NCBI RefSeq assembly: GCF_000832985.1
Contig: NZ_CP009920.1
Span: 1,426,001 to 1,490,000 of the forward strand
Reading direction: 5' to 3'
Length of the DNA: 64,000 nucleotides
DNA from: Priestia megaterium NBRC 15308 = ATCC 14581
GTDB taxonomy: Bacteria > Bacillota > Bacilli > Bacillales > Bacillaceae_H
Each line of letters opens with the position of its first letter. The stretch's first letter is position 1. The notes under the pieces were generated by a model. The model was not told the DNA's origin and made no database searches. It was given only the letters and a program-made list of their open reading frames with translations. Shown here piece by piece: positions 26,918 to 37,834 of this stretch. Position numbers and translations under genes: made by a program.

Positions 26918-29551
26918 TTAAACGGATTTAACCCATTCTTCTACAGTGCCAAGTGCTTTTTCAATTTGGCTAGCATCTTTTCCTCCAGCTTGCGCCATGT
27001 CAGGGCGTCCGCCTCCGCCTCCGCCGCAAATCGTCGCTACTTCTTTAACAAGTTTGCCAGCATGATGGCCTTTAGCAATTAAATCTTTTGTTACACCTGC
27101 AATAATATTTACCTTTTCACCTTGTGGAGAAGCTAATACGATTACAGCGGATTCTAATTTTTGTTTTAAATCGTCAACCATTGCACGAAGGTTATTCATA
27201 TCCGTTGCATTCACTTTCGCTGCTAGTACATTCACACCATTAATGTTTTGCACACGGTCAACGAGATTGCCAGCTTCAATATTGCCAAGCTTTGTAGATA
27301 GTGAATCATTTTCACGCTGAAGATTACGAATTTCTTCTAGTAATCCTTCAACGCGCCCTACTAAATCACGCGGGTTGGATTTTACTTTTGCCGCAGCTTC
27401 TTTTAGTAAGCCTACTTGATCGTTCATTAACTGATAGGCAGCTTTTCCAGTTACAGCTTCAATGCGTCGAGTACCTGCACCGATTCCCGATTCTGATACA
27501 ATTTTAAATAAACCGATAACAGACGTATTTGGCACGTGACATCCACCACATAATTCTAAGCTGTAGTCGCCTACTTGTACTACGCGCACGATATCTCCGT
27601 ATTTCTCACCGAATAGCGCCATTGCACCCATCGCTTTTGCTTCGTCAATTGCTTTGTTTTCAATTTGTACAGAGATACTGTCCCAAATCTTTTCATTAAC
27701 GATTTGTTCAATTTTCTCGAGCTCTTCTTGTGTCACTTGACCAAAGTGAGAGAAGTCAAAGCGCAAGCGATCCGCTGTTACTAAAGAACCCGCTTGATTA
27801 ACATGCGTTCCTAACGTATCTTTTAATGCTTGATGCAATAAATGCGTTGCCGTATGGTTTTTCACAATCGCACTGCGGTTTTCTTCATCAAGCGTCGCCG
27901 TATATGTTTCACCTTTTACAAGCTCACCGTGTGTTACAGCTACCGTTTGGACATTTTGGCCGTTTGGCGCTTTTTGAACGTCTTTTACTTCCGCTGTTCC
28001 TGCAGCACTTTGGATCGTACCTTGGTCCGCAATTTGACCGCCGCTTTCTGCATAGAATGGCGTGTGGCTTAAGATGACTTGCGCTTCTGTTCCAGCTTCA
28101 GCGCGGTCAACAAGCTCACCGTCTACAATAATTGCTTCAACAACTGTTTCTACTTCATTTTTATCATAGCCAACAAACTCACTTGCAACGGTTACTTCAC
28201 CAAGTACGCCGCCTTGAACTTGCATAGAACTAGAATCTTGACGAGCAGCACGCGCACGCTCACGCTGTGCTTCCATTTCACGTTCAAAACCTGCATGATC
28301 AATTTTCATGTTCTCATCTTCTGCATATTCTTCCGTTAATTCAACAGGGAATCCATACGTGTCATATAAACGGAAAACATCTTCCCCTTGTACCGTATCA
28401 CTGTTTTGCGCTTTTTCTTTTTTAATAACGGTTGCCAAAATAGCTAGTCCGTCATTTAACGTTTCGTGAAAACGCTCTTCTTCATTTTTTACTACGCGCT
28501 GGATAAAATCCGTTTTTCCCTTTACTTCCGGATAGAAATCAACCATGATTTCACCTACTACCGGCACTAGCTCGTACATGAACGGACGATTAATGTTTAA
28601 CTTTTTAGCATAGCGAACTGCTCGGCGTAACAAACGGCGCAGCACATACCCACGGCCTTCATTTGAAGGAAGCGCGCCATCACCTACAGCAAATGTTACC
28701 GTACGAATATGGTCAGCAATGACTTTAAATGCCGTATCTTGCTCATCATTTGTACGATATTTAGCGCCTGAAATGTTTTCTGTTGCTTCAATAATCGGCA
28801 TAAACAAATCTGTATCAAAGTTTGTTTGCACGTCTTGAATAACAGAAACCATACGCTCTAAGCCCATTCCCGTATCGATGTTTTTCTTTGGAAGCGGCGT
28901 GTACGTGCCATCAGGATTGTGATTAAATTGAGAAAATACAAGGTTCCAAATTTCTAAATAGCGCTCATTTTCTCCACCTGGATATAATTCCGGATCAGTT
29001 AGGTCATTTCCATATGCTTCTCCGCGATCATAAAAGATCTCTGTATTTGGACCACTCGGACCTTCTCCGATATCCCAGAAATTACCTTCCAAACGAATGA
29101 TGCGCTCTTTAGGCACGCCCATTTTTTCATTCCAAATCTTAAATGCTTCTTCATCTTCAGGGTGAACTGTTACAGATAGCTTATCTGCGTCGAATCCAAT
29201 CCATTTATCGCTCGTTAAGAATTCCCATGCCCATTGGATGGCTTCTTCTTTGAAATAATCACCGATAGAGAAATTACCAAGCATTTCAAAAAACGTATGA
29301 TGGCGAGCCGTTTTACCTACGTTTTCGATATCGTTTGTACGAATGGATTTTTGTGCGTTACAAATACGTGGATTTTGAGGAATAACACGACCATCAAAAT
29401 ATTTTTTTAATGTAGCTACTCCACTGTTAATCCATAATAAAGATGGATCTTCATGCGGGACTAAAGATGCGCTTGGTTCTACATCATGGCCTTTTTCTTT
29501 AAAGAAATCTAAATACATTTGACGAACTTGTGCTGACGTCAGTTTTTTCAT
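26918..29551 (-). CDS. alaS: Alanyl-tRNA synthetase
   Basis: A class II synthetase of 877 residues. The N-terminal aminoacylation domain starts [17 protein letters not shown]. The editing domain has the metal site HTATHLLH and CGGCH, and the C-terminal domain ends with the glycine run before RPDMAQAGG. The ATG at 29551 follows AGGAGG. The earlier start at 29590 lies before that site. Expression is expected to be set by the alanine T-box directly upstream. Confidence 0.97.
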   Translation of the reverse strand: MKKLTSAQVRQMYLDFFKEKGHDVEPSASLVPHEDPSLLWINSGVATLKKYFDGRVIPQNPRICNAQKSIRTNDIENVGKTARHHTFFEMLGNFSIGDYFKEEAIQWAWEFLTSDKWIGFDADKLSVTVHPEDEEAFKIWNEKMGVPKERIIRLEGNFWDIGEGPSGPNTEIFYDRGEAYGNDLTDPELYPGGENERYLEIWNLVFSQFNHNPDGTYTPLPKKNIDTGMGLERMVSVIQDVQTNFDTDLFMPIIEATENISGAKYRTNDEQDTAFKVIADHIRTVTFAVGDGALPSNEGRGYVLRRLLRRAVRYAKKLNINRPFMYELVPVVGEIMVDFYPEVKGKTDFIQRVVKNEEERFHETLNDGLAILATVIKKEKAQNSDTVQGEDVFRLYDTYGFPVELTEEYAEDENMKIDHAGFEREMEAQRERARAARQDSSSMQVQGGVLGEVTVASEFVGYDKNEVETVVEAIIVDGELVDRAEAGTEAQVILSHTPFYAESGGQIADQGTIQSAAGTAEVKDVQKAPNGQNVQTVAVTHGELVKGETYTATLDEENRSAIVKNHTATHLLHQALKDTLGTHVNQAGSLVTADRLRFDFSHFGQVTQEELEKIEQIVNEKIWDSISVQIENKAIDEAKAMGAMALFGEKYGDIVRVVQVGDYSLELCGGCHVPNTSVIGLFKIVSESGIGAGTRRIEAVTGKAAYQLMNDQVGLLKEAAAKVKSNPRDLVGRVEGLLEEIRNLQRENDSLSTKLGNIEAGNLVDRVQNINGVNVLAAKVNATDMNNLRAMVDDLKQKLESAVIVLASPQGEKVNIIAGVTKDLIAKGHHAGKLVKEVATICGGGGGGRPDMAQAGGKDASQIEKALGTVEEWVKSV

Positions 29552-29654
29552 GATTGGTCCTCCTTTAATACTCTTCTTATTTATAGACAAAAAAATGATG
29601 ACATAAAAGCATCTATTTTCTCTGTGTACAAAAGCAATTGCTAGTTATTTGCAC

Positions 29655-29908
29655 ACAAAAAAACTCTCATCCCTGTAGCAGGGACGAGAGTTGAACTCGC
29701 GGTACCACCCTGATTATAAATGCCTAAAGCACTTATCACCTTCATAGCGTTAACGTTGCTGACACGGCAGGTTTTAGCCTGCACTCTGGACTAGCGTTCA
29801 GCTGCTCTTTGTTTAGCGCTTCTTTCAGCCAAGGAAGCCCTTCTCTAAAAACCAGTGTGCAACGTACTCGATCCATCATTGTGTTTAAAATATGTAGCGT
29901 TTTCTTAT
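29655..29908 (-). promoter_or_regulatory. Alanine-type T-box riboswitch upstream of alaS
   Basis: The T-box core AGGGTGGTACCGCG reads on the minus strand at about 29698-29712. A terminator (CTCTCGTCCCTG/CAGGGATGAGAG, 29664-29690) plus a T-run at 29657-29663 follow. In the stem I part the sequence GAACGCTAG (GCT at 29793-29795) is the likely specifier for alanine. Uncharged tRNA-Ala would favour the antiterminator and read-through into alaS. The specifier was assigned by pattern and by the downstream gene. Confidence 0.93.
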
Positions 29909-29914
29909 GGCGAT

Positions 29915-29943
29915 ATTATGACAAATTAACCGCTCTTTGTCAA
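29915..29943 (-). promoter_or_regulatory. Sigma-A promoter of the alaS T-box transcript
   Basis: A perfect TTGACA (29938-29943) and CATAAT (29915-29920) are 17 bp apart on the minus strand. The -35 overlaps the stop codon of the permease gene. Transcription would start near 29908. Confidence 0.8.
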
Positions 29944-31001
29944 TGTTTGAGCGTATAAGAGCGGATATGCAAAATAGATATTTTAATGACTGCTAAAATT
30001 GGCACAGCCAAAATGAGACCCAATACTCCTCCAAATTCTCCTCCTAAAAGGAGCGCAAGCATGATAAACAAAGGATGAATATGAAGACTCTTTCCTACGA
30101 TAAGCGGAGACAGCACATTTCCCTCTAGAAATTGCAGCACAAAGATTATAATGACAATGGTAATAACCAACTTTATCGAGATTGTGGCTGCAATAATAGC
30201 CGCTGGAACCGCACCAATAATCGGGCCAAAATAAGGAATGATATTCGTTACGCCAATAATGAAGCCTAAAAGAAGTGCATAAGGTACATGAAAGAACCAC
30301 AGTGCTGCTGTGGCAATCACACCAATAATCAGACAAACAAAAAATTGCCCTCTAATGTAATTGCCGAGCGATTCATTCACATCCGATAAAAAACGTTCGC
30401 CTGGTTTGTGCCACTTTTTAGGCGTGACATAAGCTGTTGCTTTCTTAATAGAGGAAAAATCCTTCAGCATATAAAAAACAATAAATGGAATAATGATTAA
30501 AATCAAAAAAGAAGTAATCAATGACTTTAATCCTTCGGCCACTTTTGTAAGCCACACGTTGAGCGTAGCCTCTACATCATCAATGCTGCCTTCAATTTTC
30601 TCATGTACACCGTTTGGAAGTGAAGTTGTACGATCATGAATCGATTCTACCCAATGTCTATATGTATTCGTAAAATGAGGCAGCTGTTCGTTTAAATCTT
30701 TTACTTGTTCCACAAAAATAGGGTACGACTTATAGGCTCCAAACCCAATTCCTCCAAAAAAGATGATGTAGATCAGTAAAATAGCTAGAGGACGAGGCAC
30801 GCCTTTATCATGCGTTTTTTCAATAAGCGGATGAAGTAAATATGTAATGAATGCTGCAATAAAAAAAGGCAGCAGTGCTTTTAAAAACATGTAAATAACA
30901 GGAAGCCATAAAAACTGGACTTTAAAAAAGACTAATATGCACAGCAGCGCTAATAACAGCAGTCCGAATCTATAGAACCATTTGAATGAACTATCTTTCA
31001 A
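29940..31001 (-). CDS. yrrI: AI-2E family transporter (YrrI)
   Basis: A 353-residue membrane protein with about eight hydrophobic segments and the AI-2E transporter pattern, including TNIIPYFGPIIGAVPAA and PLIVGKSLHIHPLFIMLALLLGG. The cargo is unknown; family members include autoinducer-2 exporters and Na+/H+ antiporters. I chose the TTG at 31001, 8 nt after AGAGGAGG. The ATG at 31052 has no such signal. It lies just upstream of alaS, as yrrI does in B. subtilis. Confidence 0.88.
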   Translation of the reverse strand: MKDSSFKWFYRFGLLLLALLCILVFFKVQFLWLPVIYMFLKALLPFFIAAFITYLLHPLIEKTHDKGVPRPLAILLIYIIFFGGIGFGAYKSYPIFVEQVKDLNEQLPHFTNTYRHWVESIHDRTTSLPNGVHEKIEGSIDDVEATLNVWLTKVAEGLKSLITSFLILIIIPFIVFYMLKDFSSIKKATAYVTPKKWHKPGERFLSDVNESLGNYIRGQFFVCLIIGVIATAALWFFHVPYALLLGFIIGVTNIIPYFGPIIGAVPAAIIAATISIKLVITIVIIIFVLQFLEGNVLSPLIVGKSLHIHPLFIMLALLLGGEFGGVLGLILAVPILAVIKISILHIRSYTLKH

Positions 31002-31073
31002 CGTAAACTCCTCCTCTCTTCTATTTTTTGATAAAGAAAGGAGTTTATACATGCTGTTGTCTCTTCTGCCTGC

Positions 31074-31113
31074 AAAAAAGCACTATTGCAGCTCAGTGCA
31101 ATAGTGCTTTTTT
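31074..31113 (-). terminator. Terminator after yrzQ
   Basis: AAAAAAGCACTATTGCA and its exact complement pair around a 6-base loop. This is a 17-bp stem with flanking A and T runs. Confidence 0.92.
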
Positions 31114-31114
31114 A

Positions 31115-31249
31115 TTAGTGAATAGCTTTCATCATACGTTTACGCATTTTTTTCATATTTCTTTTTGTAAACATCTCTCGATCATCTGCCATTTTAAATG
31201 CATAAGCTCCAAGACCGAAAGCGACTACTGACGGAATGATTCTGCCCAT
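31115..31249 (-). CDS. yrzQ: YrzQ-like small protein (DUF3918)
   Basis: A 44-residue peptide with a short hydrophobic N-terminal half (IIPSVVAFGLGAYAF) and a very basic C-terminus (RNMKKMRKRMMKAIH), typical of the YrzQ/DUF3918 family. Its function is unknown. GGGAGG lies just before the ATG at 31249. It sits between the zinc-ribbon protein and a strong terminator. The longer reading frame from 31318 runs into the neighbouring gene and lacks a start signal. Confidence 0.75.
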   Translation of the reverse strand: MGRIIPSVVAFGLGAYAFKMADDREMFTKRNMKKMRKRMMKAIH

Positions 31250-31274
31250 TGCTCTTCCTCCCGGTAAAAAAGAA

Positions 31275-31475
31275 TTAGAAATTAATTGTGCGCTCGTCGT
31301 CTGAGAACAAATCATCAAGCGAGCTCAATGTTCCATCTTCTTCTACTTGGTGAGTATTAATTTGTCCTTTTGAAATAGTCATTTCAATAAAACAATTCCA
31401 GCAGTAATACTGATTTACACCAATTTTGCCAACGTCAATACTTTTACAGTTTGGACATTTAAACAAAGTCGACAC
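31275..31475 (-). CDS. Small zinc-ribbon protein (YrzR-like)
   Basis: A 66-residue protein with two Cys pairs, CPNC near residue 8 and CWNC near residue 26, which make a zinc ribbon. An acidic tail follows (SSLDDLFSDDERT). Position between recD2 and yrzQ suggests YrzR of B. subtilis, though I cannot verify the name. Zinc ribbons of this size often bind nucleic acid or protein; nothing more specific can be said. The ATG at 31475 follows AGAGGTG. Confidence 0.7.
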   Translation of the reverse strand: MSTLFKCPNCKSIDVGKIGVNQYYCWNCFIEMTISKGQINTHQVEEDGTLSSLDDLFSDDERTINF

Positions 31476-31566
31476 CTCTTTATACGTTCTACTTATATAA
31501 ACGCATTATGTCCACTTCTTTCCATGTCCATACTTTATTTTCTGACAATTAGCAAAGAAGGATGGC

Positions 31567-31594
31567 AACAAAGGAGTTTATTTAACTCTTTGTT
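31567..31594. repeat. Inverted repeat downstream of recD2
   Basis: AACAAAGGAGTT and AACTCTTTGTT pair with one bulged base around a 5-base loop. No T-run follows on the minus strand. Confidence 0.4.
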
Positions 31595-31607
31595 AGCATA
31601 CGAAAGG

Positions 31608-33965
31608 TTACATGAAATCATACGGCGTAACGTTTTCCATCCCAATATTTGCATCTTTCATAAATGGAATTTCGGGATCTTCTATGTCGTTATCCAAGCT
31701 TTCTCGAAGCAACGGCTGTAAATTCGTTTGTCGGATGCTGTCTTCATTTCGGCTGACGCCAAGCTGAAACGCTTCGTCTTCGCCGCATAAAATTAAAAAC
31801 TGTTTGCTTCGCGTAACAGCGGTATAAAGTAAATTGCGTCGCAGCATCCGGTAATAGCTTTTAACAATTGGAAGCACAACAATGGGAAATTCACTTCCCT
31901 GTGATTTATGAATGGAACAGCAGTATGCATGAGTTATTTGATTAAAGTCTTGCTTTGTGTAAGTTACTTCATTTCCTTCATATGAAATAACCAGCATATC
32001 CTGTTTTTCCGTATTTTCTTTGGCAAAGAAAACCGAGACGATTTCTCCCATATCTCCGTTAAATACGTTGCTATCCGGCTGATTTACAAGCTGCAGCACT
32101 TTATCTCCCACTCGGTACGTGATATCTCCGTGCTTAAGCTCTCTTCTTTGCTCGGAAGCCGGGTTGAATAATTCCTGAAGAACTTCATTCAGCTTATCAA
32201 TACCTGCAGGACCTTTATACATAGGAGCTAGAACTTGAATATCTTTAGCCGTATAGCCTTTTTTTAACGCATTCCCGCAAACTTGTTGCACGACGTTCGT
32301 GATGTGCTGTCCTTGACAACGAATAAAAGAACGATCTCCTTGCTGCCTTGATAAGTCTTCCGGAAGCTTTCCTTTTTTTATTTCATGAGCCAAATCAATA
32401 ATTGACGATCCTTCCGCTTGCCGGTATACATCTGTAAGACGGACGGTAGGAACTACTTCTGAACTCAGTAAATCTTTTAACACCTGTCCCGGACCTACTG
32501 AAGGAAGCTGGTCTTCGTCTCCAACTAAAATAACCTGTAAATTAGCAGGAAGAGATTTAAACAGCTGATGAGCAAGCCACAAATCTACCATTGATACTTC
32601 ATCCACAATCAGTAATTTTCCGTCAATTGGATTTTCCTCATTATGATCAAATCCTTCTTGTCCGTTCCATTTTAATAATCTGTGAATGGTAACTGCTGGA
32701 AGTCCCGTCGCTTCGCTCATTCGTTTAGCAGCGCGTCCAGTAGGTGCCACAAGTAAAACAGGAAAAGCTTCATCTTTTTTATAATCCCCTGGATTTAACG
32801 AACATCCGTGAAGTTCTGCATAGAGTTCGACTATTCCTTTAATAACCGTTGTTTTCCCTGTACCTGGTCCACCTGTTAAGAGAAGCATCGGAGACATTAA
32901 AGCGGTTTGTATGCCCTTGCGCTGAGAAGGTGCATATTGCACGTCTAATCGCTCTTCTAGTTCACCCAGTGCCAATAAGAATTCTGATTCTGGAAACTGC
33001 TCTTCGTACTGCGTTTGAGCCATAATTTTTTGAATAGCTTTAACCAGCCCTTTTTCAGCATAGAAAAGGGGAGGAAAATAAATTTTTTCGTCTTGAATGA
33101 TAAGCTTTTTGTCTGCTTTTAATGCGTCCACTTCTCTTGTAAGATCCATTTCAGACAGATTCTCATGCCTGCTTTTTCGAAGAAGCTCTGCTGTTTTTCC
33201 ATACAGCTGATCTGCCGTGACGTATACATGTCCCATTTGATTGCATTCTTGCTCAATGACATATAAAATACCTGCACGCAAACGATCAGGATGATTGGTT
33301 GCCATACCAAGCCTCTTTCCAAGTTCATCGGCCCTGCTAAAGCCAATACCCTGAATATCTTCTACGAGCTGATAAGGATTATTTTGAACAATTTCAAGCG
33401 CTTCTTGTTTGTACGCTTGGAAAATCTTCATCGAAAGCTGCGGTCCAAATCCAAGGTCTGTCAGCTTTACCATTACTTCTTCTAACCCTTGATGTTCACG
33501 AAGCTGCGTGACTAAAGCTTCTGCCTTGTCGGCTGAAAGCCTCGGAACCTCTTTTAGCACAGACTCATTTTGCAAAATACGAAAAATAGCGCGTTCTCCT
33601 AGAGCGTCCACAATGTTTTCAGCAGTTTTTTTACCGATTCCGTGAAATAAATCGCTAGACAGGTACTGAACAACCCCTTGCCTTGATTGCGGAAGTTCTT
33701 TTTTAAACTGTTCAACATGAAACTGCAGACCAAACTTTGGATGCTCTTTGAAGTCTCCGTAAAACGTGTATACTTCATCTTCATTCAGCTTAGGAAAATA
33801 ACCTGTGACGACCGTTTCTTTATCTTCAATCTCTAAATTTGTTTTTTTGATCCGTATCCGCGTAACGTTATATAAGTTTTCTTCGTTATGAAAGACGGTT
33901 ACAATCGACGTGCCGCTTATATAATGACGTTCTGGCTGTGAAGGGTTCACTTGTTCTTCGTTCAT
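31608..33965 (-). CDS. recD2: RecD2-type 5'-3' DNA helicase
   Basis: A 785-residue SF1B helicase. The N-terminal region contains helix-hairpin-helix type segments (LFHGIGKKTAENIV, IQGIGFSRADELG). Walker A is GGPGTGKTT near residue 365, Walker B/motif II is IVDEVSMVD, and the C-terminal UvrD-like part has HAYCCSIHKSQGSEF and AVTRSK. RecD2 proteins act alone in repair, not with RecBC. Gene order with trmU/mnmA and yrrB matches B. subtilis (YrrC). Confidence 0.95.
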   Translation of the reverse strand: MNEEQVNPSQPERHYISGTSIVTVFHNEENLYNVTRIRIKKTNLEIEDKETVVTGYFPKLNEDEVYTFYGDFKEHPKFGLQFHVEQFKKELPQSRQGVVQYLSSDLFHGIGKKTAENIVDALGERAIFRILQNESVLKEVPRLSADKAEALVTQLREHQGLEEVMVKLTDLGFGPQLSMKIFQAYKQEALEIVQNNPYQLVEDIQGIGFSRADELGKRLGMATNHPDRLRAGILYVIEQECNQMGHVYVTADQLYGKTAELLRKSRHENLSEMDLTREVDALKADKKLIIQDEKIYFPPLFYAEKGLVKAIQKIMAQTQYEEQFPESEFLLALGELEERLDVQYAPSQRKGIQTALMSPMLLLTGGPGTGKTTVIKGIVELYAELHGCSLNPGDYKKDEAFPVLLVAPTGRAAKRMSEATGLPAVTIHRLLKWNGQEGFDHNEENPIDGKLLIVDEVSMVDLWLAHQLFKSLPANLQVILVGDEDQLPSVGPGQVLKDLLSSEVVPTVRLTDVYRQAEGSSIIDLAHEIKKGKLPEDLSRQQGDRSFIRCQGQHITNVVQQVCGNALKKGYTAKDIQVLAPMYKGPAGIDKLNEVLQELFNPASEQRRELKHGDITYRVGDKVLQLVNQPDSNVFNGDMGEIVSVFFAKENTEKQDMLVISYEGNEVTYTKQDFNQITHAYCCSIHKSQGSEFPIVVLPIVKSYYRMLRRNLLYTAVTRSKQFLILCGEDEAFQLGVSRNEDSIRQTNLQPLLRESLDNDIEDPEIPFMKDANIGMENVTPYDFM

Positions 33966-33989
33966 GTTATCCTTCCTTTACCCGCTTTC

Positions 33990-34649
33990 TTAATGTTCTA
34001 ATGTAGACAGAACTTGTTTGGCATTTGCTGCCATTACGTGATCTGGCTGCACGTTTAAAGCTTCATCTAACATCTCAATCGCCTTGTCTTTGTCATCTTT
34101 CATGGCATACGCTACGCCTAAATTATAAAAAGCATCGGCATGTTCTGGCTCTTGATTGACTACCTTAAGGAATTCAGCAATTGCTTCATCTACCATTTCG
34201 AGCTGTGCTAAACAAAGACCGTACTGAAATTTTGCTTCTACATCATGTTCGTTTAGTTCTACCGCCCGCTGAAGATAAGGCATCGCGAAACGAATTTCTT
34301 CCATATGAAACAGCGTTAAACCAAGCATAAAGTACGCATCGGATGAATCTAAGCCTTTTTTGATTGCTAAATCAAAGTAGTGCTTTGCCTGTTCAAGCTG
34401 CTCTGCATTAAAATAAATATTTCCTGCTCCGTAATACGCTGTTGCCGTTTCTTCATCTAATTCAATCGCACGTTCATAAAATTTCAAAGCACGATCCATC
34501 TCACTAACAGCCGCTAACAAATTGCCAAAATTCACATACACAATTGGATCTTTTGGATTATCTTCAATTGCTTCTGAAAATGTTTTAGCAGCCTCTTCAA
34601 ATTTCCCTTCCTGCATATACTGAATTCCTAGCTGATTTTTATCTGTCAT
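33990..34649 (-). CDS. yrrB: TPR-repeat protein YrrB
   Basis: A 219-residue protein built almost wholly of about six tetratricopeptide repeats (for example IVYVNFGNLLAAVSEMDRAL and AYYGAGNIYFNAEQLEQAK). TPRs are protein-binding scaffolds; the partner is unknown. The start at 34649 (MTDKNQLG) is favoured because GGAG precedes it. The GTG at 34661 overlaps that signal. It lies between mnmA and recD2 on the same strand. Confidence 0.88.
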   Translation of the reverse strand: MTDKNQLGIQYMQEGKFEEAAKTFSEAIEDNPKDPIVYVNFGNLLAAVSEMDRALKFYERAIELDEETATAYYGAGNIYFNAEQLEQAKHYFDLAIKKGLDSSDAYFMLGLTLFHMEEIRFAMPYLQRAVELNEHDVEAKFQYGLCLAQLEMVDEAIAEFLKVVNQEPEHADAFYNLGVAYAMKDDKDKAIEMLDEALNVQPDHVMAANAKQVLSTLEH

Positions 34650-34756
34650 TTTTTCGTTCACTCCACTGTTTTAGTTATGATTTAAGAGATTTTCACATCA
34701 TGAAAATCTAGAATATGTAAGTTATTAGTTTACCCAATAAGTAAAGTATATCATAG

Positions 34757-34788
34757 AAAAACCTCAGCTATATACGGCCGAGGTTTTT
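34757..34788 (-). terminator. Terminator after mnmA
   Basis: AAAAACCTC and GAGGTTTTT pair around a 14-base loop that contains further short pairing. The T-run is part of the right arm on the minus strand. Confidence 0.75.
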
Positions 34789-34806
34789 CGTTCTTGCTTA
34801 TATGAA

Positions 34807-36021
<1,215 letters not shown>

Positions 36022-36025
36022 CTAT

Positions 36026-37168
36026 TTACATCGTTAGTCGCTTAACGATGTTTGCTGTTTGACGTGCGGTTTTTTCAATTTGCTCAGCTGTGTTTCCTAA
36101 GCCAAAGCTAAATCGAATAGAAGTTGTTAAACGTTCAGACCCTTTTCCAAACATAGCTACAAGCACATGAGAAGGATCGATTGCTCCCGCTGTGCAAGCT
36201 GAACCGCTTGATGCCGCAATTCCTGCTAAGTCTAAATTCACGAGCATCGATTCAACATTTGTTTTTGGAAATGATAAATTTAACACATGTGGCAGAGAAT
36301 TTTCAAGATGTCCGTTAATTTCAAAGGAAATACCTTCTTCTTTCAACACAGCTACCATTATTTCTTTGTATCTTCTATATTCATCTGCACGTGTTTGCAG
36401 CGTTTGTTGCGAAATTTTCACAGCCTCTTCAAACCCGACAATACTTGTCATGTTCTCAGTTCCAGCTCGTCGTTTGCGCTCTTGTTCTCCTCCAAATAGC
36501 AAAGGAGACAGTGAAACGTGAGCAGCTGCATATAAAAAGCCCATCCCTTTTGGTCCGTTAATTTTATGAGCCGAAACGGATAAAAGATCGACACCTAATT
36601 GTTGCACATTTAACGGAATTAATCCATAAGCTTGCACTGCATCCGTGTGGAAATATGCTCCATGCTCTTTTAATAGAACTCCAATTTCCCCAATTGGCTG
36701 AATAGCACCTACTTCATTATTTCCAAACATCACCGACACAAGAATTGTTTGATCGGTTAGGGCTGATTTTATTTCATCTACAGATACTTGTCCGTACTCA
36801 TTAACTGGTAAGTAAGTCACTTCAAAGCCCTGTGTTTCTAAATATTCACACGTATGAAGCACAGCGTGGTGTTCAATTTGCGTGGTAATAATATGATTTC
36901 CTTTATGGCGGTTTGCAAGAGCTACTCCGATCAGTGCCATATTATCTGCTTCTGTCCCACCACTTGTAAAAATCAGTTCATTTTCGTGTGCTCCAATACT
37001 TGCTGCAATCGCTTGGCGAGCTTCGTCTAAATAGCGTCGACTTTCCCGCCCATAGTGATGAATACTAGACGGATTTCCAAAGTACTCATGCATAAATGTC
37101 GTCATTTTCTCAACGACTGCTGGATGTATTGGAGACGTTGCTGCATGATCAACATAAATACGTTCCAA
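36026..37168 (-). CDS. yrvO: Cysteine desulfurase YrvO
   Basis: A 380-residue NifS/IscS-type PLP enzyme. The N-terminus MERIYVDHAATSPIHP is typical. The PLP lysine sits in SVSAHKINGPKG, and the active cysteine lies in SSGSACTAGAI. In B. subtilis YrvO passes sulfur to MnmA, and the adjacent mnmA gene fits that. The start is TTG at 37168 behind AGGAGG. It follows cymR by 23 bp, so cymR-yrvO-mnmA probably form one transcript. Confidence 0.94.
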   Translation of the reverse strand: MERIYVDHAATSPIHPAVVEKMTTFMHEYFGNPSSIHHYGRESRRYLDEARQAIAASIGAHENELIFTSGGTEADNMALIGVALANRHKGNHIITTQIEHHAVLHTCEYLETQGFEVTYLPVNEYGQVSVDEIKSALTDQTILVSVMFGNNEVGAIQPIGEIGVLLKEHGAYFHTDAVQAYGLIPLNVQQLGVDLLSVSAHKINGPKGMGFLYAAAHVSLSPLLFGGEQERKRRAGTENMTSIVGFEEAVKISQQTLQTRADEYRRYKEIMVAVLKEEGISFEINGHLENSLPHVLNLSFPKTNVESMLVNLDLAGIAASSGSACTAGAIDPSHVLVAMFGKGSERLTTSIRFSFGLGNTAEQIEKTARQTANIVKRLTM

Positions 37169-37191
37169 AATAAACGCCTCCTAGCTCATTA

Positions 37192-37608
37192 TTAAATATA
37201 AAACATATAAGACGCTTGATCATCATCAGAATGATTTGCTAAATCTTCAAGCGTTGTACTATCTAGCACTTCTTTAACCGCATCTCGAATACGAATCCAC
37301 AGCTCGCGTTTTGCAGGCTCTTCATCTTCAATTCCTTCTACAGGACTAATAGGACCTTCTAAAACAGAAATAATATCACCAGAAGTAATGTTAGCAGGTT
37401 CATGGGCTAAGATGTAACCGCCATAAGCTCCGCGCACGCTTTTTACAAGCCCAGCGTTACGCAGCGGTGAAATAAGCTGCTCTAAATAATGTTCAGATAA
37501 GTCATGCGTTTGAGCAATAGTTTTAAGCGAGATAGGACCTTCGCCAAAGCGCTTCGCAAGCTCAATCATAATCGTTAAACCGTAGCGTCCTTTTGTTGAA
37601 ATTTTCAT
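37192..37608 (-). CDS. cymR: CymR, Rrf2-type regulator of cysteine metabolism
   Basis: A 138-residue Rrf2-family repressor with an N-terminal winged helix (MKISTKGRYGLTIMIELAKRFG, LSEHYLEQLISPLRNAGLVKSVRGAYGGY). CymR with CysK represses sulfur-uptake and cysteine genes in B. subtilis, including the yrrT/mccAB operon. That operon is also in this window at 12-16 kb. It lacks the Fe-S cysteine triad of IscR. A likely extended -10 (TGTTATAAT, 37750-37758) lies about 145 bp upstream. Confidence 0.95.
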   Translation of the reverse strand: MKISTKGRYGLTIMIELAKRFGEGPISLKTIAQTHDLSEHYLEQLISPLRNAGLVKSVRGAYGGYILAHEPANITSGDIISVLEGPISPVEGIEDEEPAKRELWIRIRDAVKEVLDSTTLEDLANHSDDDQASYMFYI

Positions 37609-37834
37609 ACGATACACTCCTTCAATACACTTTTTTTATTTATGAAAAAAATAAGACCCTCACGTTGTCACTGAATGCTGTGATGAGTCGTTTTTTACTA
37701 AGCTATATGAACTTCTCTATATGCATTTCTTGCAAATGTAACTGTTGATATTATAACATACTATGCCTATAAGATAAATTTCCACCACCTATTCACCGCT
37801 TGTGATACAGTGAAAGAAAAGAAAGGAGAAAAAC

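Noticed and set aside
29983-30336. 117-codon minus-strand frame inside the permease gene
   Set aside because: It is a shifted frame of the AI-2E transporter with no ribosome binding site.
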